Part shown: one piece after another, positions 35,349 to 43,884 of the stretch
Position numbering within the stretch: position 1 is the first letter of the stretch
Layout: each line of letters starts with the position of its first letter
Source: Hyphococcus aureus
GTDB taxonomy: Bacteria; Pseudomonadota; Alphaproteobacteria; Caulobacterales; Parvularculaceae
Assembly (NCBI RefSeq): GCF_042643165.1
Contig: NZ_JBHRSH010000001.1
Span: 2,108,001 to 2,172,000, forward strand
Direction: 5' to 3'
Length of the DNA: 64,000 nucleotides
Notes under the pieces: generated by a model
The model's database searches: none
The model's input: only the letters and a program-made list of their open reading frames with translations
What the model was told of the DNA's origin: nothing
Program-made: the position numbers and the translations under genes

Positions 35349-35439
35349 TCCTTGGGCGTAAACGCGGGCGCTTGTCGCGCAATCGCGCGTTCCACCGTCC
35401 GGGTTTGATGAGCGCAAGTCAGATTGGTTTTGGGCCGTC

Positions 35440-35877
35440 ATGAATCTCCTGCCGCAATTCGGGTTTTTTGAGCTGGTGCTTGTCGCCATCGTCGCGCTGA
35501 TCGTGGTCGGTCCGAAGGACCTGCCGAAACTAATGCGCTCCGCCGGCCGTCTCGTCGCCAAGGCGCGCAGTCTGGCGGGGGAGTTCACCGCCGCTTTCGA
35601 TCAGATGGCGCGCGAAGCGGATATGGAAGAGCTTCGCAAGGAAATCGACGAGCTCAAGAAAAACAATCCCATCGCCGACGCGGAGCGCGCCATGTCGGAA
35701 GCGGTGGCGCCGATCGAAAAAGACCTCCGCGACGAAGCCCGTGAAATCAACAAAGCCGCGGCGACCGCGACGACAGAAACCAAGACGGACGCCGCGGCCG
35801 GCGCCGGGCCGGATGCGGCGCCAGACACCATCCCTGAAACAACGTCAGATGAAGCTGGCGGAGCCGCGAAAACATGA
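35440..35877 (+). CDS. tatB: twin-arginine translocase subunit TatB
   Basis: This 145-residue protein starts MNLLPQFGFFELVLVAIVALIVVGPKDLPKLMR, the typical TatB helix and hinge. A long charged helix and an Ala/Thr/Pro-rich tail follow. With TatC it forms the signal-peptide receptor. It overlaps tatC by 4 bases (ATGA). Confidence 0.95.
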   Translation: MNLLPQFGFFELVLVAIVALIVVGPKDLPKLMRSAGRLVAKARSLAGEFTAAFDQMAREADMEELRKEIDELKKNNPIADAERAMSEAVAPIEKDLRDEAREINKAAATATTETKTDAAAGAGPDAAPDTIPETTSDEAGGAAKT

Positions 35878-36707
35878 GCGGCGAAAGCAAGAAAAAAAAC
35901 CAGATGGCGTCGGAAGAAGATGAGCTGAAAGCGTCTTCTGCGCCGCTGCTCGACCATCTTGTTGAACTGCGCCAGCGTCTGATCGTTTCTGTGGTCGCGG
36001 TCGCGGTGGGTTTTGCGATCTGCTTTGTGTTTTCAATTCCGCTTTATGAATTTCTGGTGATCCCGTTCCGGCGCGCCGTCGCCGCCGCAGGCGTCGAACC
36101 GAAACTCTATTTCGCCCCGCTCGAATTTTTCTTCACGCGGGTGAAGCTTGCGGCGATGGGTGGGATCGCGCTGGCGTTCCCCGTGGTCGCTTACGAAATT
36201 TACAAGTTTGTGGCGCCCGGGCTGTATCGGCGCGAACGCGCGGCGGCGCTGCCGTTTCTCGCCGCCATGCCGTTCCTGTTCGCCCTCGGCGCCGCGCTTG
36301 TCTATTTCATCCTCATGCCGTTCGTCATGCGGTTTGCCGTGGGGATGGAGCAGGATGCGGGTGAGGGCTCCGGCGTTTCCATCGAGCTTCTGACCCGGGT
36401 GGGGGATTACCTCTCGCTCATCACCACGCTGATCATGGCTTTCGGCTTCGCGTTCCAGTTGCCGGTGTTCCTGACATTGCTCGCCCGGGCGGGGCTCATC
36501 ACCTCAGGGTTCCTCGTGCGCAACCGGCGCGTCGCGATTGTGGTGATTTTCATTATCGCCGCCTTCCTGACACCGCCGGACCCCTTCAGCCAGCTCATCC
36601 TCGGCGCTTGTATCATCTCGCTATATGAGGTCTCCGTCCTTTCCGTGCGCCTCGCTGAGAGAAAGGCGAAAGAGGCGGTGGAAAGCGCAGAAGAGGCGTC
36701 GGCCTGA
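35874..36707 (+). CDS. tatC: twin-arginine translocase subunit TatC
   Basis: This 277-residue polytopic protein (six expected helices) has HLVELRQRLI near the start, FAPLEFFFTRVKLA and a late FLTPPDPFSQLIL motif, all characteristic of TatC. It binds twin-arginine signal peptides in the inner membrane. The N-terminal about 20 residues are charged. Confidence 0.96.
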   Translation: MSGESKKKNQMASEEDELKASSAPLLDHLVELRQRLIVSVVAVAVGFAICFVFSIPLYEFLVIPFRRAVAAAGVEPKLYFAPLEFFFTRVKLAAMGGIALAFPVVAYEIYKFVAPGLYRRERAAALPFLAAMPFLFALGAALVYFILMPFVMRFAVGMEQDAGEGSGVSIELLTRVGDYLSLITTLIMAFGFAFQLPVFLTLLARAGLITSGFLVRNRRVAIVVIFIIAAFLTPPDPFSQLILGACIISLYEVSVLSVRLAERKAKEAVESAEEASA

Positions 36708-36757
36708 CCGGCAGGTGAGACTGGACCGCTCCGCGCAACCCGGCTAAACCGCGACCC

Positions 36758-38164
36758 ATGTTTGACATTCGTTATATCCGCGAAAATCCGGACGCTTTCG
36801 ACGCCGGTCTCGCGCGCCGGGGCCTCGCCCCCCGCGCCGGGGAGATCCTCGCTCTTGACGAGGAGGCGCGCAAATACACCGTTGTCCTCAATGAGATGCA
36901 GGAAAAGCGCAACGCCGCCTCCAAGCTGATCGGTCAGGCCAAGGCCAAGGGCGACGACGCCGAGTTCAACCGGCTGCGCGAAGAAGTCGAAAGCATCAAA
37001 AGCCAGATGCCGGTGGCTGAGGACATCCAGAAGAAAAAGCAGGATGAGATCCGCGATATTCTCTCGACCATTCCGAACATCCCCGCCGAGGATGTGCCGG
37101 AAGGCGAAGACGAAGCCGCGAATGTCGAGATCAGAAAATGGGGCGAGCCGAAGCGGCTGAACGACGCCAAGGAACATTTCGATCTTGGCGAAGCGCTCGG
37201 TCAGATGGATTTCGAGACCGCTGCGAAAATGTCCGGCTCGCGCTTTGTCCTATTGAAAGGCCAGCTCGCGCGGCTTGAACGCGCCATCGCGTCTTTCATG
37301 CTCGATCTGCATACGGGCGAATTTGGCTACACCGAATGCAACCCGCCGCTGCTGGTCAAGGATGACGCGCTTTACGGCACCGGGCAATTGCCGAAGTTTG
37401 CGGAAGATTTGTTCAAGACTGAATCTTCAATGCGTACGGCTGAAGAAGTGGTTGATTACATTCGTAAAGAAGTTGGCGCAGGCAGTACAATTGGCGAGTT
37501 TAAAAAGTATAAGGATGCGATTCAGAAGCGTTTAGCTGAACACGCTTTTAGCCACTGGCTCATTCCAACTGCGGAAGTCTCGCTGACGAACATCGTCAAT
37601 GGCGATATTCTGACCGAGGAGGAATTGCCGCTGCGCTTCACCGCATGGACGCCATGTTTCCGCTCTGAAGCAGGTTCGGCCGGTCGCGACACGCGCGGCA
37701 TGATCCGCCTTCACCAGTTCTCGAAAGTCGAACTCGTTTCGATCACGACGCCGGATCAGTCGAAAGACGAGCATGAACGTATGACGGGCGCGGCGGAAGA
37801 AGTGTTGAAACGCCTCGACCTGCCATTCCGCACCATGGTCCTCTCCACGGGGGATATGGGTTTCGGCGCCCAGAAAACCTATGACATCGAGGTCTGGCTG
37901 CCGGGGCAGGGGCAATATCGCGAGATTTCCTCCTGTTCCAATTGCGGCGACTTCCAGGCACGGCGCATGAATACGCGCTACCGCGTTGCAGGCGAGAAAA
38001 AGAAACTCAATCCAGTCCACACGCTCAACGGCTCCGGCCTTGCGGTGGGGCGCACGCTCGTCGCGATTATGGAAAATTATCAGCAGACGGACGGTTCCGT
38101 TGCCGTGCCGGACGCGTTGAAACCCTATATGGGCGGCGTGGAAAAAATCGAGGCGCTCAAATAA
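36758..38164 (+). CDS. serS: seryl-tRNA synthetase with a 44-residue insertion
   Basis: This class II synthetase charges tRNA-Ser. The N-terminal coiled-coil arm is at about 25-105. Motif regions include GFGAQKTYDIEVWLPGQ and the late LNGSGLAVGRTLVAIMENYQQ. At 468 residues it is about 44 longer than usual (about 424). The excess is residues 223-266 between LPKFAEDLFKTE and WLIPTAEVSLTN, encoded by low-GC DNA. All catalytic motifs remain in frame, so it is probably functional. Confidence 0.95.
   Translation: MFDIRYIRENPDAFDAGLARRGLAPRAGEILALDEEARKYTVVLNEMQEKRNAASKLIGQAKAKGDDAEFNRLREEVESIKSQMPVAEDIQKKKQDEIRDILSTIPNIPAEDVPEGEDEAANVEIRKWGEPKRLNDAKEHFDLGEALGQMDFETAAKMSGSRFVLLKGQLARLERAIASFMLDLHTGEFGYTECNPPLLVKDDALYGTGQLPKFAEDLFKTESSMRTAEEVVDYIRKEVGAGSTIGEFKKYKDAIQKRLAEHAFSHWLIPTAEVSLTNIVNGDILTEEELPLRFTAWTPCFRSEAGSAGRDTRGMIRLHQFSKVELVSITTPDQSKDEHERMTGAAEEVLKRLDLPFRTMVLSTGDMGFGAQKTYDIEVWLPGQGQYREISSCSNCGDFQARRMNTRYRVAGEKKKLNPVHTLNGSGLAVGRTLVAIMENYQQTDGSVAVPDALKPYMGGVEKIEALK
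37424..37555 (+). other. in-frame low-GC insertion within serS
   Basis: These 132 bases encode 44 residues, beginning SSMRTAEEVV and ending RLAEHAFSH, and look like two helices joined by a GAGSTIG turn. Hand count gives 57 G+C of 132 (43%), against about 60% around it. Codons such as TTA, AGT, ACA, CGT and GAA are frequent here and rare in the flanks. No target duplication or strong inverted repeat at the ends was seen by eye. Removing it restores ordinary SerRS length. Confidence 0.75.
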
Positions 38165-38193
38165 AATTTCTGACGGAACATCCTTTGGTTCGC

Positions 38194-38892
38194 ATGGCGC
38201 TGACCCGCGCCCGCGCGGAAATCAGTGCGCTCGCCGCATTCGCGGTGGCGGCGCTCGGTCTTCTTGTTTTCGCTGGCATCGCCGACGAGGCCAATGAAGG
38301 CGAAACCCATGTCTTTGATGAAAGCATCATTCTATCACTAAGGACGCCGGGCGACCCGGGCGATCCCATCGGCCCCGGTTGGTTCGATCAGGGTATGGGC
38401 GACATTACCGCGCTTGGCGGAATTTTTGTCCTCACGTTCATTGTGTTCAGCGTCGTCATCTATCTCTTGATGACCAGCAAATGGAAAAACGCGCTTGTCG
38501 TCGCCGGCGCCTCGATCACCGGGGTCATTCTCAGTCAAAGCCTGAAAATTGGTTTCGGCCGTCCGCGGCCCGAACTTGTGCCGCAGCTTGTGGAGGTGCA
38601 CTCCTTAAGCTTCCCGAGCGGTCACGCCATGCATTCCGCGGTCATTTATCTGACGCTTGGCGCGCTTCTGGCGCGCTTCCACAAACGCAAACGCGAACGC
38701 GCGCTGATCATGCTTTACGCTGTGCTAGTGACGATGATGGTGGGCGCGAGCCGGGTTTATCTCGGCGTACACTGGCCGACGGATGTGATCGCGGGCTGGG
38801 CGCTGGGCGCGGCCTGGGCGGCGCTCTGGTGGCTTTTCGCCTGGAAGTTTCTGGACGATAAGAAGGAAACGGCGGGCGCTGGAAAAGAGTAG
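38194..38892 (+). CDS. PAP2-family membrane phosphatase
   Basis: This 232-residue protein has about five or six membrane helices and the complete three-part PAP2 signature: KIGFGRPRPE, PSGHAMHS and SRVYLGVHWPTDV. Likely substrates are lipid phosphates such as undecaprenyl pyrophosphate or phosphatidate; the specific one is not readable. ATG at 38194 is preferred; a TTG at 38185 is possible. It is inserted between serS and surE. Confidence 0.88.
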   Translation: MALTRARAEISALAAFAVAALGLLVFAGIADEANEGETHVFDESIILSLRTPGDPGDPIGPGWFDQGMGDITALGGIFVLTFIVFSVVIYLLMTSKWKNALVVAGASITGVILSQSLKIGFGRPRPELVPQLVEVHSLSFPSGHAMHSAVIYLTLGALLARFHKRKRERALIMLYAVLVTMMVGASRVYLGVHWPTDVIAGWALGAAWAALWWLFAWKFLDDKKETAGAGKE

Positions 38893-38898
38893 GTTTGG

Positions 38899-39672
38899 AT
38901 GCGTATTCTCTGCACGAATGATGACGGCGTTTATGCGCGCGGGCTCGAAAGTCTTGTTCACATTGCGCGCGAGCTTTCTGACGATGTCTGGGTTTGCGCG
39001 CCGCAGGAGGAACAGTCCGGCGCCGCGCGGGCGCTGACGCTCGCCCATCCCATCCGTTTGCGCCAATATGATGAGCGCCGTTACGCTGTCACCGGCACCC
39101 CCAGCGACGCCGTCCTGATGGGCATCAACAAAGTGCTCGGCGGCGAAAAGCCTGACCTCATTTTGTCCGGCGTTAATAACGGCCAGAACCTCGCTGAAGA
39201 CGTCACCGTCTCCGGCACCATCGCCGGCGCCTTTCAGGGCATGTCCATGGGCGTGCCGTCGATCGCCCTTTCTCTGTCGCGGCTTGCTCGTGACAAGGCG
39301 CGCTGGGAGACGGCGGAGGTGCATGGTGCGAAAATCGTGCGGATGCTGCTCGACGCGGGATGGCCGGAACATGTCGTCATGAACGTCAACTTCCCGGACC
39401 GGGCGCCCGAGGACGTCGCCGGGATCGAGGCGACGGCGCAGGGCCATCGCGACGCGGTGCAGCTCTTTGCGGAGGAGCGCCAGGATCTGCGGGGTGGGAG
39501 CTATTACTGGTACGGCTTCACGGGCGAGCTTTCCAATCCGCCTGAAGGAACCGATTTGCGCGCGATATACGATGGCCGGATTTCGATCACGCCGCTGCAT
39601 CTTTCGCTGACCGATATTGAGGCGCGCACCGCGCTGGCTAAGACGATTGCGGCGCGGGGAGAAAAAGCCTGA
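38899..39672 (+). CDS. surE: 5'/3'-nucleotidase SurE
   Basis: This 257-residue metal-dependent phosphatase has the N-terminal LCTNDDGVYARGL (metal ligands Asp8, Asp9), an SGVNNGQNLAEDVTVSGTI stretch and normal length. It dephosphorylates nucleoside monophosphates, mainly in stationary phase. In relatives pcm (isoaspartyl methyltransferase) often follows; here it is missing and the nlpD-like gene comes next. Confidence 0.95.
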   Translation: MRILCTNDDGVYARGLESLVHIARELSDDVWVCAPQEEQSGAARALTLAHPIRLRQYDERRYAVTGTPSDAVLMGINKVLGGEKPDLILSGVNNGQNLAEDVTVSGTIAGAFQGMSMGVPSIALSLSRLARDKARWETAEVHGAKIVRMLLDAGWPEHVVMNVNFPDRAPEDVAGIEATAQGHRDAVQLFAEERQDLRGGSYYWYGFTGELSNPPEGTDLRAIYDGRISITPLHLSLTDIEARTALAKTIAARGEKA

Positions 39673-39698
39673 CAAATCCTTAACGAATTGGGTGATTA

Positions 39699-39713
39699 TT
39701 AACCCTTCGTTAA
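39699..39713. promoter_or_regulatory. CtrA binding site upstream of the nlpD-like gene
   Basis: TTAACCCTTCGTTAA is a perfect TTAA-N7-TTAA box, 80 bases before the start codon at 39794 and just after the surE stop. Another TTAA half-site is at 39680-39683. A GC-rich GCTTCGAATC-like -10 region follows, in keeping with a CtrA-activated promoter. Confidence 0.7.
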
Positions 39714-39793
39714 CCAAAGAAGACAAACGTCGCTTCGAATCGGCGGATAGTCCAGCGGGCGTTTTTTCCGCATTTTCTTGGCGAGGAGGGGCG

Positions 39794-41023
39794 ATGAACA
39801 CCGTTCGTGCAGCGTTGTTAACGGGAACTTTTTTGGCGGTGGCCGCCTGCGGCTCCCACAATCATGCGCCTGTGGTGTACGGCTCGGACCCGGCTCGCCA
39901 GACCCGCGTTTATCATTCGCCAGATGAGATCAAGCGTGAACGCCAGGTGGCGCACGCAGCGCAGGCGCCCGTCTATCGCCAGCCTGAATTCAAGGCGCAC
40001 CCCGCTGGCGCAATCGAGCCGGTGCAATTGAGCCCGGTCTCAGCCGTCTATCTCGACGATACTGCGCGCGCGCAGCAAGCGTCGCTGCGGACCGCCGCGG
40101 CAACGCCGCCGGCGCATTTGCACAAGGCGAAGGGCTATATCGAGGTCCAGCGCGGCGACACGGTTTACGCCGTTGCGCGCCGCTTTAACGTCTCGCCGTC
40201 CGCCATTATCGACGAGAACAACCTCAAAAAACCATACACGCTGAAAGTCGGACAGGCGTTGAAACTGCCCAGCGGCGCGGCCGCCATGGTCGCCGATGCG
40301 CCATCGCGCACGACGACGCTTGCGCAAACGGCTGCGGCGTCCACATCGACACGCCGCGTCGTCGCCAAAGACCAGCTCTATTCCGTGCGCGCGGGCGATA
40401 CGCTCTACGCGATTTCACGCAAGACCGGCGTGCCGGTGTCGACCATCGCATCGGCCAACAATATGCGCGCGCCCTATGCGCTGGAGCCCGGCCAGCAGGT
40501 TCTGGTCCCGCAGGCGCCGGTGGGGTCTGCGCGCGTCGCAGCCGCCGCTGCGCCTTCACCGGCGAGCAATGAAAAAGCGCCCGCCAATGTCGCCGAGATC
40601 ACGCGCAATGTTTCCTATACGCCGCCGCCTGCGACTGCGTCGAAATCAATGTTCGCCTGGCCCGTGCATGGCCGGGTGATTTCCGCCTATGGCGCCGGCA
40701 ATCTCGGCCGCCGCAATGACGGCGTGAATATCGCTGCGCCCGCCGGCACGGCTGTGCGCGCCGCCGCCGATGGGCAGGTTGTCTATCGCGGGTCGGAGCT
40801 TGAAGGGTTCGGCAATCTGCTGCTCGTCAAACACGCCGACGGATTTGTCACCGCTTACGCCCATAATGATTCAATGCTGGTCAAGAAGGGCGATCAGGTC
40901 CGTCAGGGCCAGGTCATCGCCAAGGTCGGCAAGACCGGCGCCGTGACAACGCCGCAACTCCATTTCGAAGTCCGTCAGGAAAGCGAGGCCGTCGATCCGG
41001 TTGCGCTGCTCGGCGAACCTTAA
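39794..41023 (+). CDS. nlpD: LysM / degenerate M23 lipoprotein, NlpD-like
   Basis: This 409-residue lipoprotein (lipobox LAVAACGS) has two LysM domains (about 115-160 and 195-240) that bind peptidoglycan and a C-terminal M23 fold (about 295-409). Catalytic zinc ligands are missing: Asn308 and Asn312 stand at the usual His and Asp, and Gln388 replaces the first His of HxH, while His357 and His390 remain. This is the NlpD/EnvC pattern, activators of amidases in cell division. GGAGGGG precedes the start. Confidence 0.88.
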   Translation: MNTVRAALLTGTFLAVAACGSHNHAPVVYGSDPARQTRVYHSPDEIKRERQVAHAAQAPVYRQPEFKAHPAGAIEPVQLSPVSAVYLDDTARAQQASLRTAAATPPAHLHKAKGYIEVQRGDTVYAVARRFNVSPSAIIDENNLKKPYTLKVGQALKLPSGAAAMVADAPSRTTTLAQTAAASTSTRRVVAKDQLYSVRAGDTLYAISRKTGVPVSTIASANNMRAPYALEPGQQVLVPQAPVGSARVAAAAAPSPASNEKAPANVAEITRNVSYTPPPATASKSMFAWPVHGRVISAYGAGNLGRRNDGVNIAAPAGTAVRAAADGQVVYRGSELEGFGNLLLVKHADGFVTAYAHNDSMLVKKGDQVRQGQVIAKVGKTGAVTTPQLHFEVRQESEAVDPVALLGEP

Positions 41024-41121
41024 TAGAGGCGGTCCTACCAATACGCGCCTACAAAAAGCGGGGGCTTTCAGCAATAGTTGCGTATTCAGTACAAAGAACA
41101 AAAAACGTTGCGTATCAAATT

Positions 41122-41150
41122 GGCGGACTTCTGGTCCGCCTTTTTCTTTT
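41122..41150 (+). terminator. rho-independent terminator after the nlpD-like gene
   Basis: GGCGGAC (41122-41128) pairs with GTCCGCC (41134-41140) around a TTCTG loop, followed by TTTTTCTTTT. It ends the long dgt-to-nlpD transcription run about 100 bases past the stop. The convergent flhF-like gene ends at 41158. Confidence 0.85.
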
Positions 41151-41157
41151 CTACGGA

Positions 41158-42255
41158 TCAGCCAAACCTGCCGGGCCGCGAGGCGATGAGCCGCCGCGCG
41201 AGAAATTCCGGGCTCGCCGTCAACAGACCCTCGGAGATGAAGGCGGTCTCGGAAAAATGCGCAAGGCCGAGCCGGGCTTCGAACGCCGCGCGCAGGCCGG
41301 CGCCGACGCGCTTGGTTGCATCGAATTTCGTCAGGATGCAGCGCCGGACGCCGATTTCCTTAAACGCCAGCGCCCAGTCCACATATTCGTCGGCGTCGCC
41401 GCTGGCGGGCAGGACGAGCACAGGCTCGGCGTCCGCCGCCTCGCGATAAGAGCGCAAGGCGGCGATGTCGCCTGAGTCATAGGGGCTGACGCCCGGCGTA
41501 TCGAAAATCACCGCGCCCTGGGGGCGGTGGCTGCGCAGGATCTGCGCAACATCGAGCGGGCTTTCTGCGATGAAATAATCCGCTCCCAGCGCCTCACCAT
41601 AGGCCTTGATCTGGTCGATGGCGCCGGCGCGGCCCACATCGGCGGTGATCATCGTCGCCTGAACGCCACTTTCCTGGGCGGCGGCGGCGAGCTTGGCGCC
41701 GGTCGAGGTTTTGCCGGCGCCGGTAGGGCCGACCAGCATCACCGGGGCGGTCGGCGCGAGCAGCAAGGGCGCGTAGGTAAAGACCTCCCGGAAACCGGTT
41801 TCAAGGCGATAGAGATCCTCATCAATGGTTGAGGATCGCGCGCCTTCGATCAGCGCCGCCAGGAGAGGCTCGCCAATGCCGTGAGGCGCGAGGATTTCCG
41901 CCATGGCCCGCACCGTCGCGTCGGACATATCGAGACTGCGCCCGGCCTTGCCGCCGCTGAGCTTGGCTGAAAGCTTCGACAGGGCGTCAGCGGAGAATTT
42001 GGTTTCGATATTTTCGTTGAGCCTCGCGCCCGCGCCCATTTTGAATGGACCCTCATCGACGGCGTCCCGTGCGGCCCCGGCGAACTGCGCCTTGGGGGCC
42101 GGCTCCGGTGCGGCGGGGGCGGGCTTGTCGGAGGCGGTGACCTCAATATCGCCGCTCGGCAGGTTTCGGACGGAGACAATCACCGCCCTGTCGCCCAGCG
42201 CGCGCTGCGCCTTCGCCTTCGCCGCGTCGAGGTCAGAGGCGATGAATTTCATCAT
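41158..42255 (-). CDS. flhF: FlhF-type SRP-family GTPase
   Basis: This 365-residue protein has an N-terminal segment (MKFIASDLDAAKAKAQRALGD) typical of FlhF, a Pro/Ala-rich linker and a GTPase core. The core carries VGPTGAGKTSTGAKLA (G1), DTPGVSPYDSGD (G3) and ILTKFDATKRVG (G4). FlhF positions flagella at the pole in many bacteria; here no other flagellar genes are in view. Ffh/FtsY are excluded by the N-terminus and absence of an M domain. ATG at 42255 or 42252 is preferred to 42306. Confidence 0.82.
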   Translation of the reverse strand: MMKFIASDLDAAKAKAQRALGDRAVIVSVRNLPSGDIEVTASDKPAPAAPEPAPKAQFAGAARDAVDEGPFKMGAGARLNENIETKFSADALSKLSAKLSGGKAGRSLDMSDATVRAMAEILAPHGIGEPLLAALIEGARSSTIDEDLYRLETGFREVFTYAPLLLAPTAPVMLVGPTGAGKTSTGAKLAAAAQESGVQATMITADVGRAGAIDQIKAYGEALGADYFIAESPLDVAQILRSHRPQGAVIFDTPGVSPYDSGDIAALRSYREAADAEPVLVLPASGDADEYVDWALAFKEIGVRRCILTKFDATKRVGAGLRAAFEARLGLAHFSETAFISEGLLTASPEFLARRLIASRPGRFG

Positions 42256-42384
42256 AGGCGAACTTGCACCGGCTGGGCTACTGGGGCCATCTGGCCCGAA
42301 AAACACGAGCCCACAACATAGCCCGAAGGAGCGCTCTGTTCCAAGGCCGCGAAAGGGCGGAAACCGGGCTCTTCGCGCAAAGAT

Positions 42385-42420
42385 GAAGAAAAACCCGCCG
42401 GGCTGAGCCGCGACGGGTTT
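42385..42420 (-). terminator. terminator downstream of sciP
   Basis: On the minus strand AAAACCCG (42420-42413) and CGGGTTTTT (42396-42388) form the outer stem, with an inner GC-rich part, followed by CTTC. It lies about 27 bases after the sciP stop and separates it from the flhF-like gene. Confidence 0.7.
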
Positions 42421-42446
42421 TCGAAGACCGAAAAGTCTAGGAGGGA

Positions 42447-42737
42447 TTATCGGTATTGCTGGACGCGCGTTGCGCGAAGCCCCGGCAGGCCGAATTGGTC
42501 GATGGCTTTCTGCCAGGATAAAAACTCTTCAACAGTGAGGGTGTAGCGGTTGCACGCTTCTTCGAGCGTCAGCAACCCACCGCGCACGGCGGCGACGACT
42601 TCAGCCTTGCGGCGGATAACCCAGCGCTTTGTGGTCGGCGGCGGGAGGTCCTGCAAAGTCAGCGGCGTGCCATCCGGACCGATGACATAGGCATCGGTTT
42701 TTTCAGAGGGCGCGGCAGTGTCAGCAACGACAGACAT
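42447..42737 (-). CDS. sciP: CtrA-inhibitory protein SciP (DUF1153)
   Basis: This 96-residue protein is nearly all conserved domain: YVIGPDGTPLTLQDLPPP, KRWVIRRKAEVVAAVRGGLL, then EEFLSWQKAIDQFGLPGLR. In Caulobacter SciP binds DNA/CtrA and represses CtrA-dependent genes late in the cycle. The ATG at 42737 is used; an eight-codon upstream extension begins at 42761. A 673-base non-coding region lies upstream, fitting complex control. Confidence 0.93.
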   Translation of the reverse strand: MSVVADTAAPSEKTDAYVIGPDGTPLTLQDLPPPTTKRWVIRRKAEVVAAVRGGLLTLEEACNRYTLTVEEFLSWQKAIDQFGLPGLRATRVQQYR

Positions 42738-43410
42738 GAGATCAATAACCTTGTGATACACAACTCGTTATCGGCGACAGTAGGCGCGCGCTGTAAAAAA
42801 ACGCCTAAGCATCAAGGTAAAAGCTTCTCTAAGTGGTTGATTGTTCGTGAAAAAACACGGTTTCCACTTTCTCAATACGCTACAATTTTAACTTCATTGC
42901 GCATCAAGGATGAAAATGCGCCGGCCGGGTAAGGCGTCGGCGCCGGTGCTGGCGTGAGCGTCATGGGTGTGCGCCGCGGCTCCGCTGCGCAGCGATTTGT
43001 CCGGTAATATCAAGGCTGGAGCGCATGGATGCGGTCATGCGTCGGGGGCGCGATGGCGCCGACAGGCCGTCAGTTGCAACAGCCCGACCGCTTGTTCGTT
43101 TCAATAAAGGACAGCGAAAAGTCCCGCTTCAGGACCGTCCTGGTTAACGGCGTGCGCGAGGAAAACGTGATAAAGATAGCGAAAATTTCTGTAAGAAAAA
43201 TTCAAAAAAATGCCGAATGCCTGATGATAGATAAAGTTGTAACTTCGACTGCATCGACCTTGTTAAGAGATGAGCGCCTTACGCGAGCCTTGTCACAGGC
43301 CGGGAAGCAGGCTGCAGGCATCTAAGATGTGAGGCGCCGCCAGTGAGACGGCTCAAGACAGCCGACCTCACGGGCGATAAAACGCCGTCATTCAGAAATC
43401 AAGAAAGCCC
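42738..43410. other. long intergenic region between sciP and mucR
   Basis: Locally AT-rich (A/T runs near 42795-42890 and 43165-43260), it separates sciP and mucR. The only sizeable frame, 43029-43325 (98 codons, plus), has no recognisable domain or good ribosome site and is not called. It probably holds the sciP promoter and regulator sites; MucR-type proteins favour AT-rich DNA. I see no clear terminator or RNA gene in it. Confidence 0.4.
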
Positions 43411-43884
43411 TCAGGTGGATTTTCTTTTGCGGCGCGTGGCCTTCTTTTTGGCCGGTTTTCGGCCGGAAGACGTCGCCGCTGTGCCAAGGCCGATTTCCTT
43501 GGCGAGACGTGAACGCGATTTGGCGTAGTTGGGAGCGGTCATCGGATAATCCGCAGGCAGACTCCATTTTCGCCGGTATTCTTCAGGGGACAGATCATAA
43601 TGCGTGCGCAGATAGCGCTTGAGCATTTTCAGTTTCTTCCCGTCTTCAAGACAGATGATGAAATCGGGTGTCACTGATTTCGCCACCGGCACTGCAGGCT
43701 CTCGATTAGTGATAAACGCCGCGCCTTCTTCCGAGAGGCCAGCCACTGCTGCGTAGACATTGTTCAACAGGGCAGGGAGTTCATCAGCTTTTACAGAGTT
43801 GTTACCGACATAAGCGGCGACAATCTCCCCCGCCAATTGGATTGCATCGTTTTGTTCGACAGAATCCGTCTTCTTACTTGCCAT
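43411..43884 (-). CDS. mucR: MucR/Ros-family transcriptional regulator
   Basis: This 157-residue protein has the conserved family block CLEDGKKLKMLKRYLRTHYDL, then RRKWSLPADYPMTAPNYAKSRSRLA, and a strongly basic tail. In Ros the zinc ligands are two Cys and two His. Here one Cys is Asp and one His position is Tyr, as in several MucR proteins. The family binds AT-rich DNA and in Caulobacter works with SciP and CtrA. The start at 43884 has GGAG nine bases upstream. Confidence 0.92.
   Translation of the reverse strand: MASKKTDSVEQNDAIQLAGEIVAAYVGNNSVKADELPALLNNVYAAVAGLSEEGAAFITNREPAVPVAKSVTPDFIICLEDGKKLKMLKRYLRTHYDLSPEEYRRKWSLPADYPMTAPNYAKSRSRLAKEIGLGTAATSSGRKPAKKKATRRKRKST

Noticed and set aside
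43029..43325. Possible small gene (98 codons) between sciP and mucR
   Set aside because: No ribosome-binding site, no family, and composition shifts within the frame.
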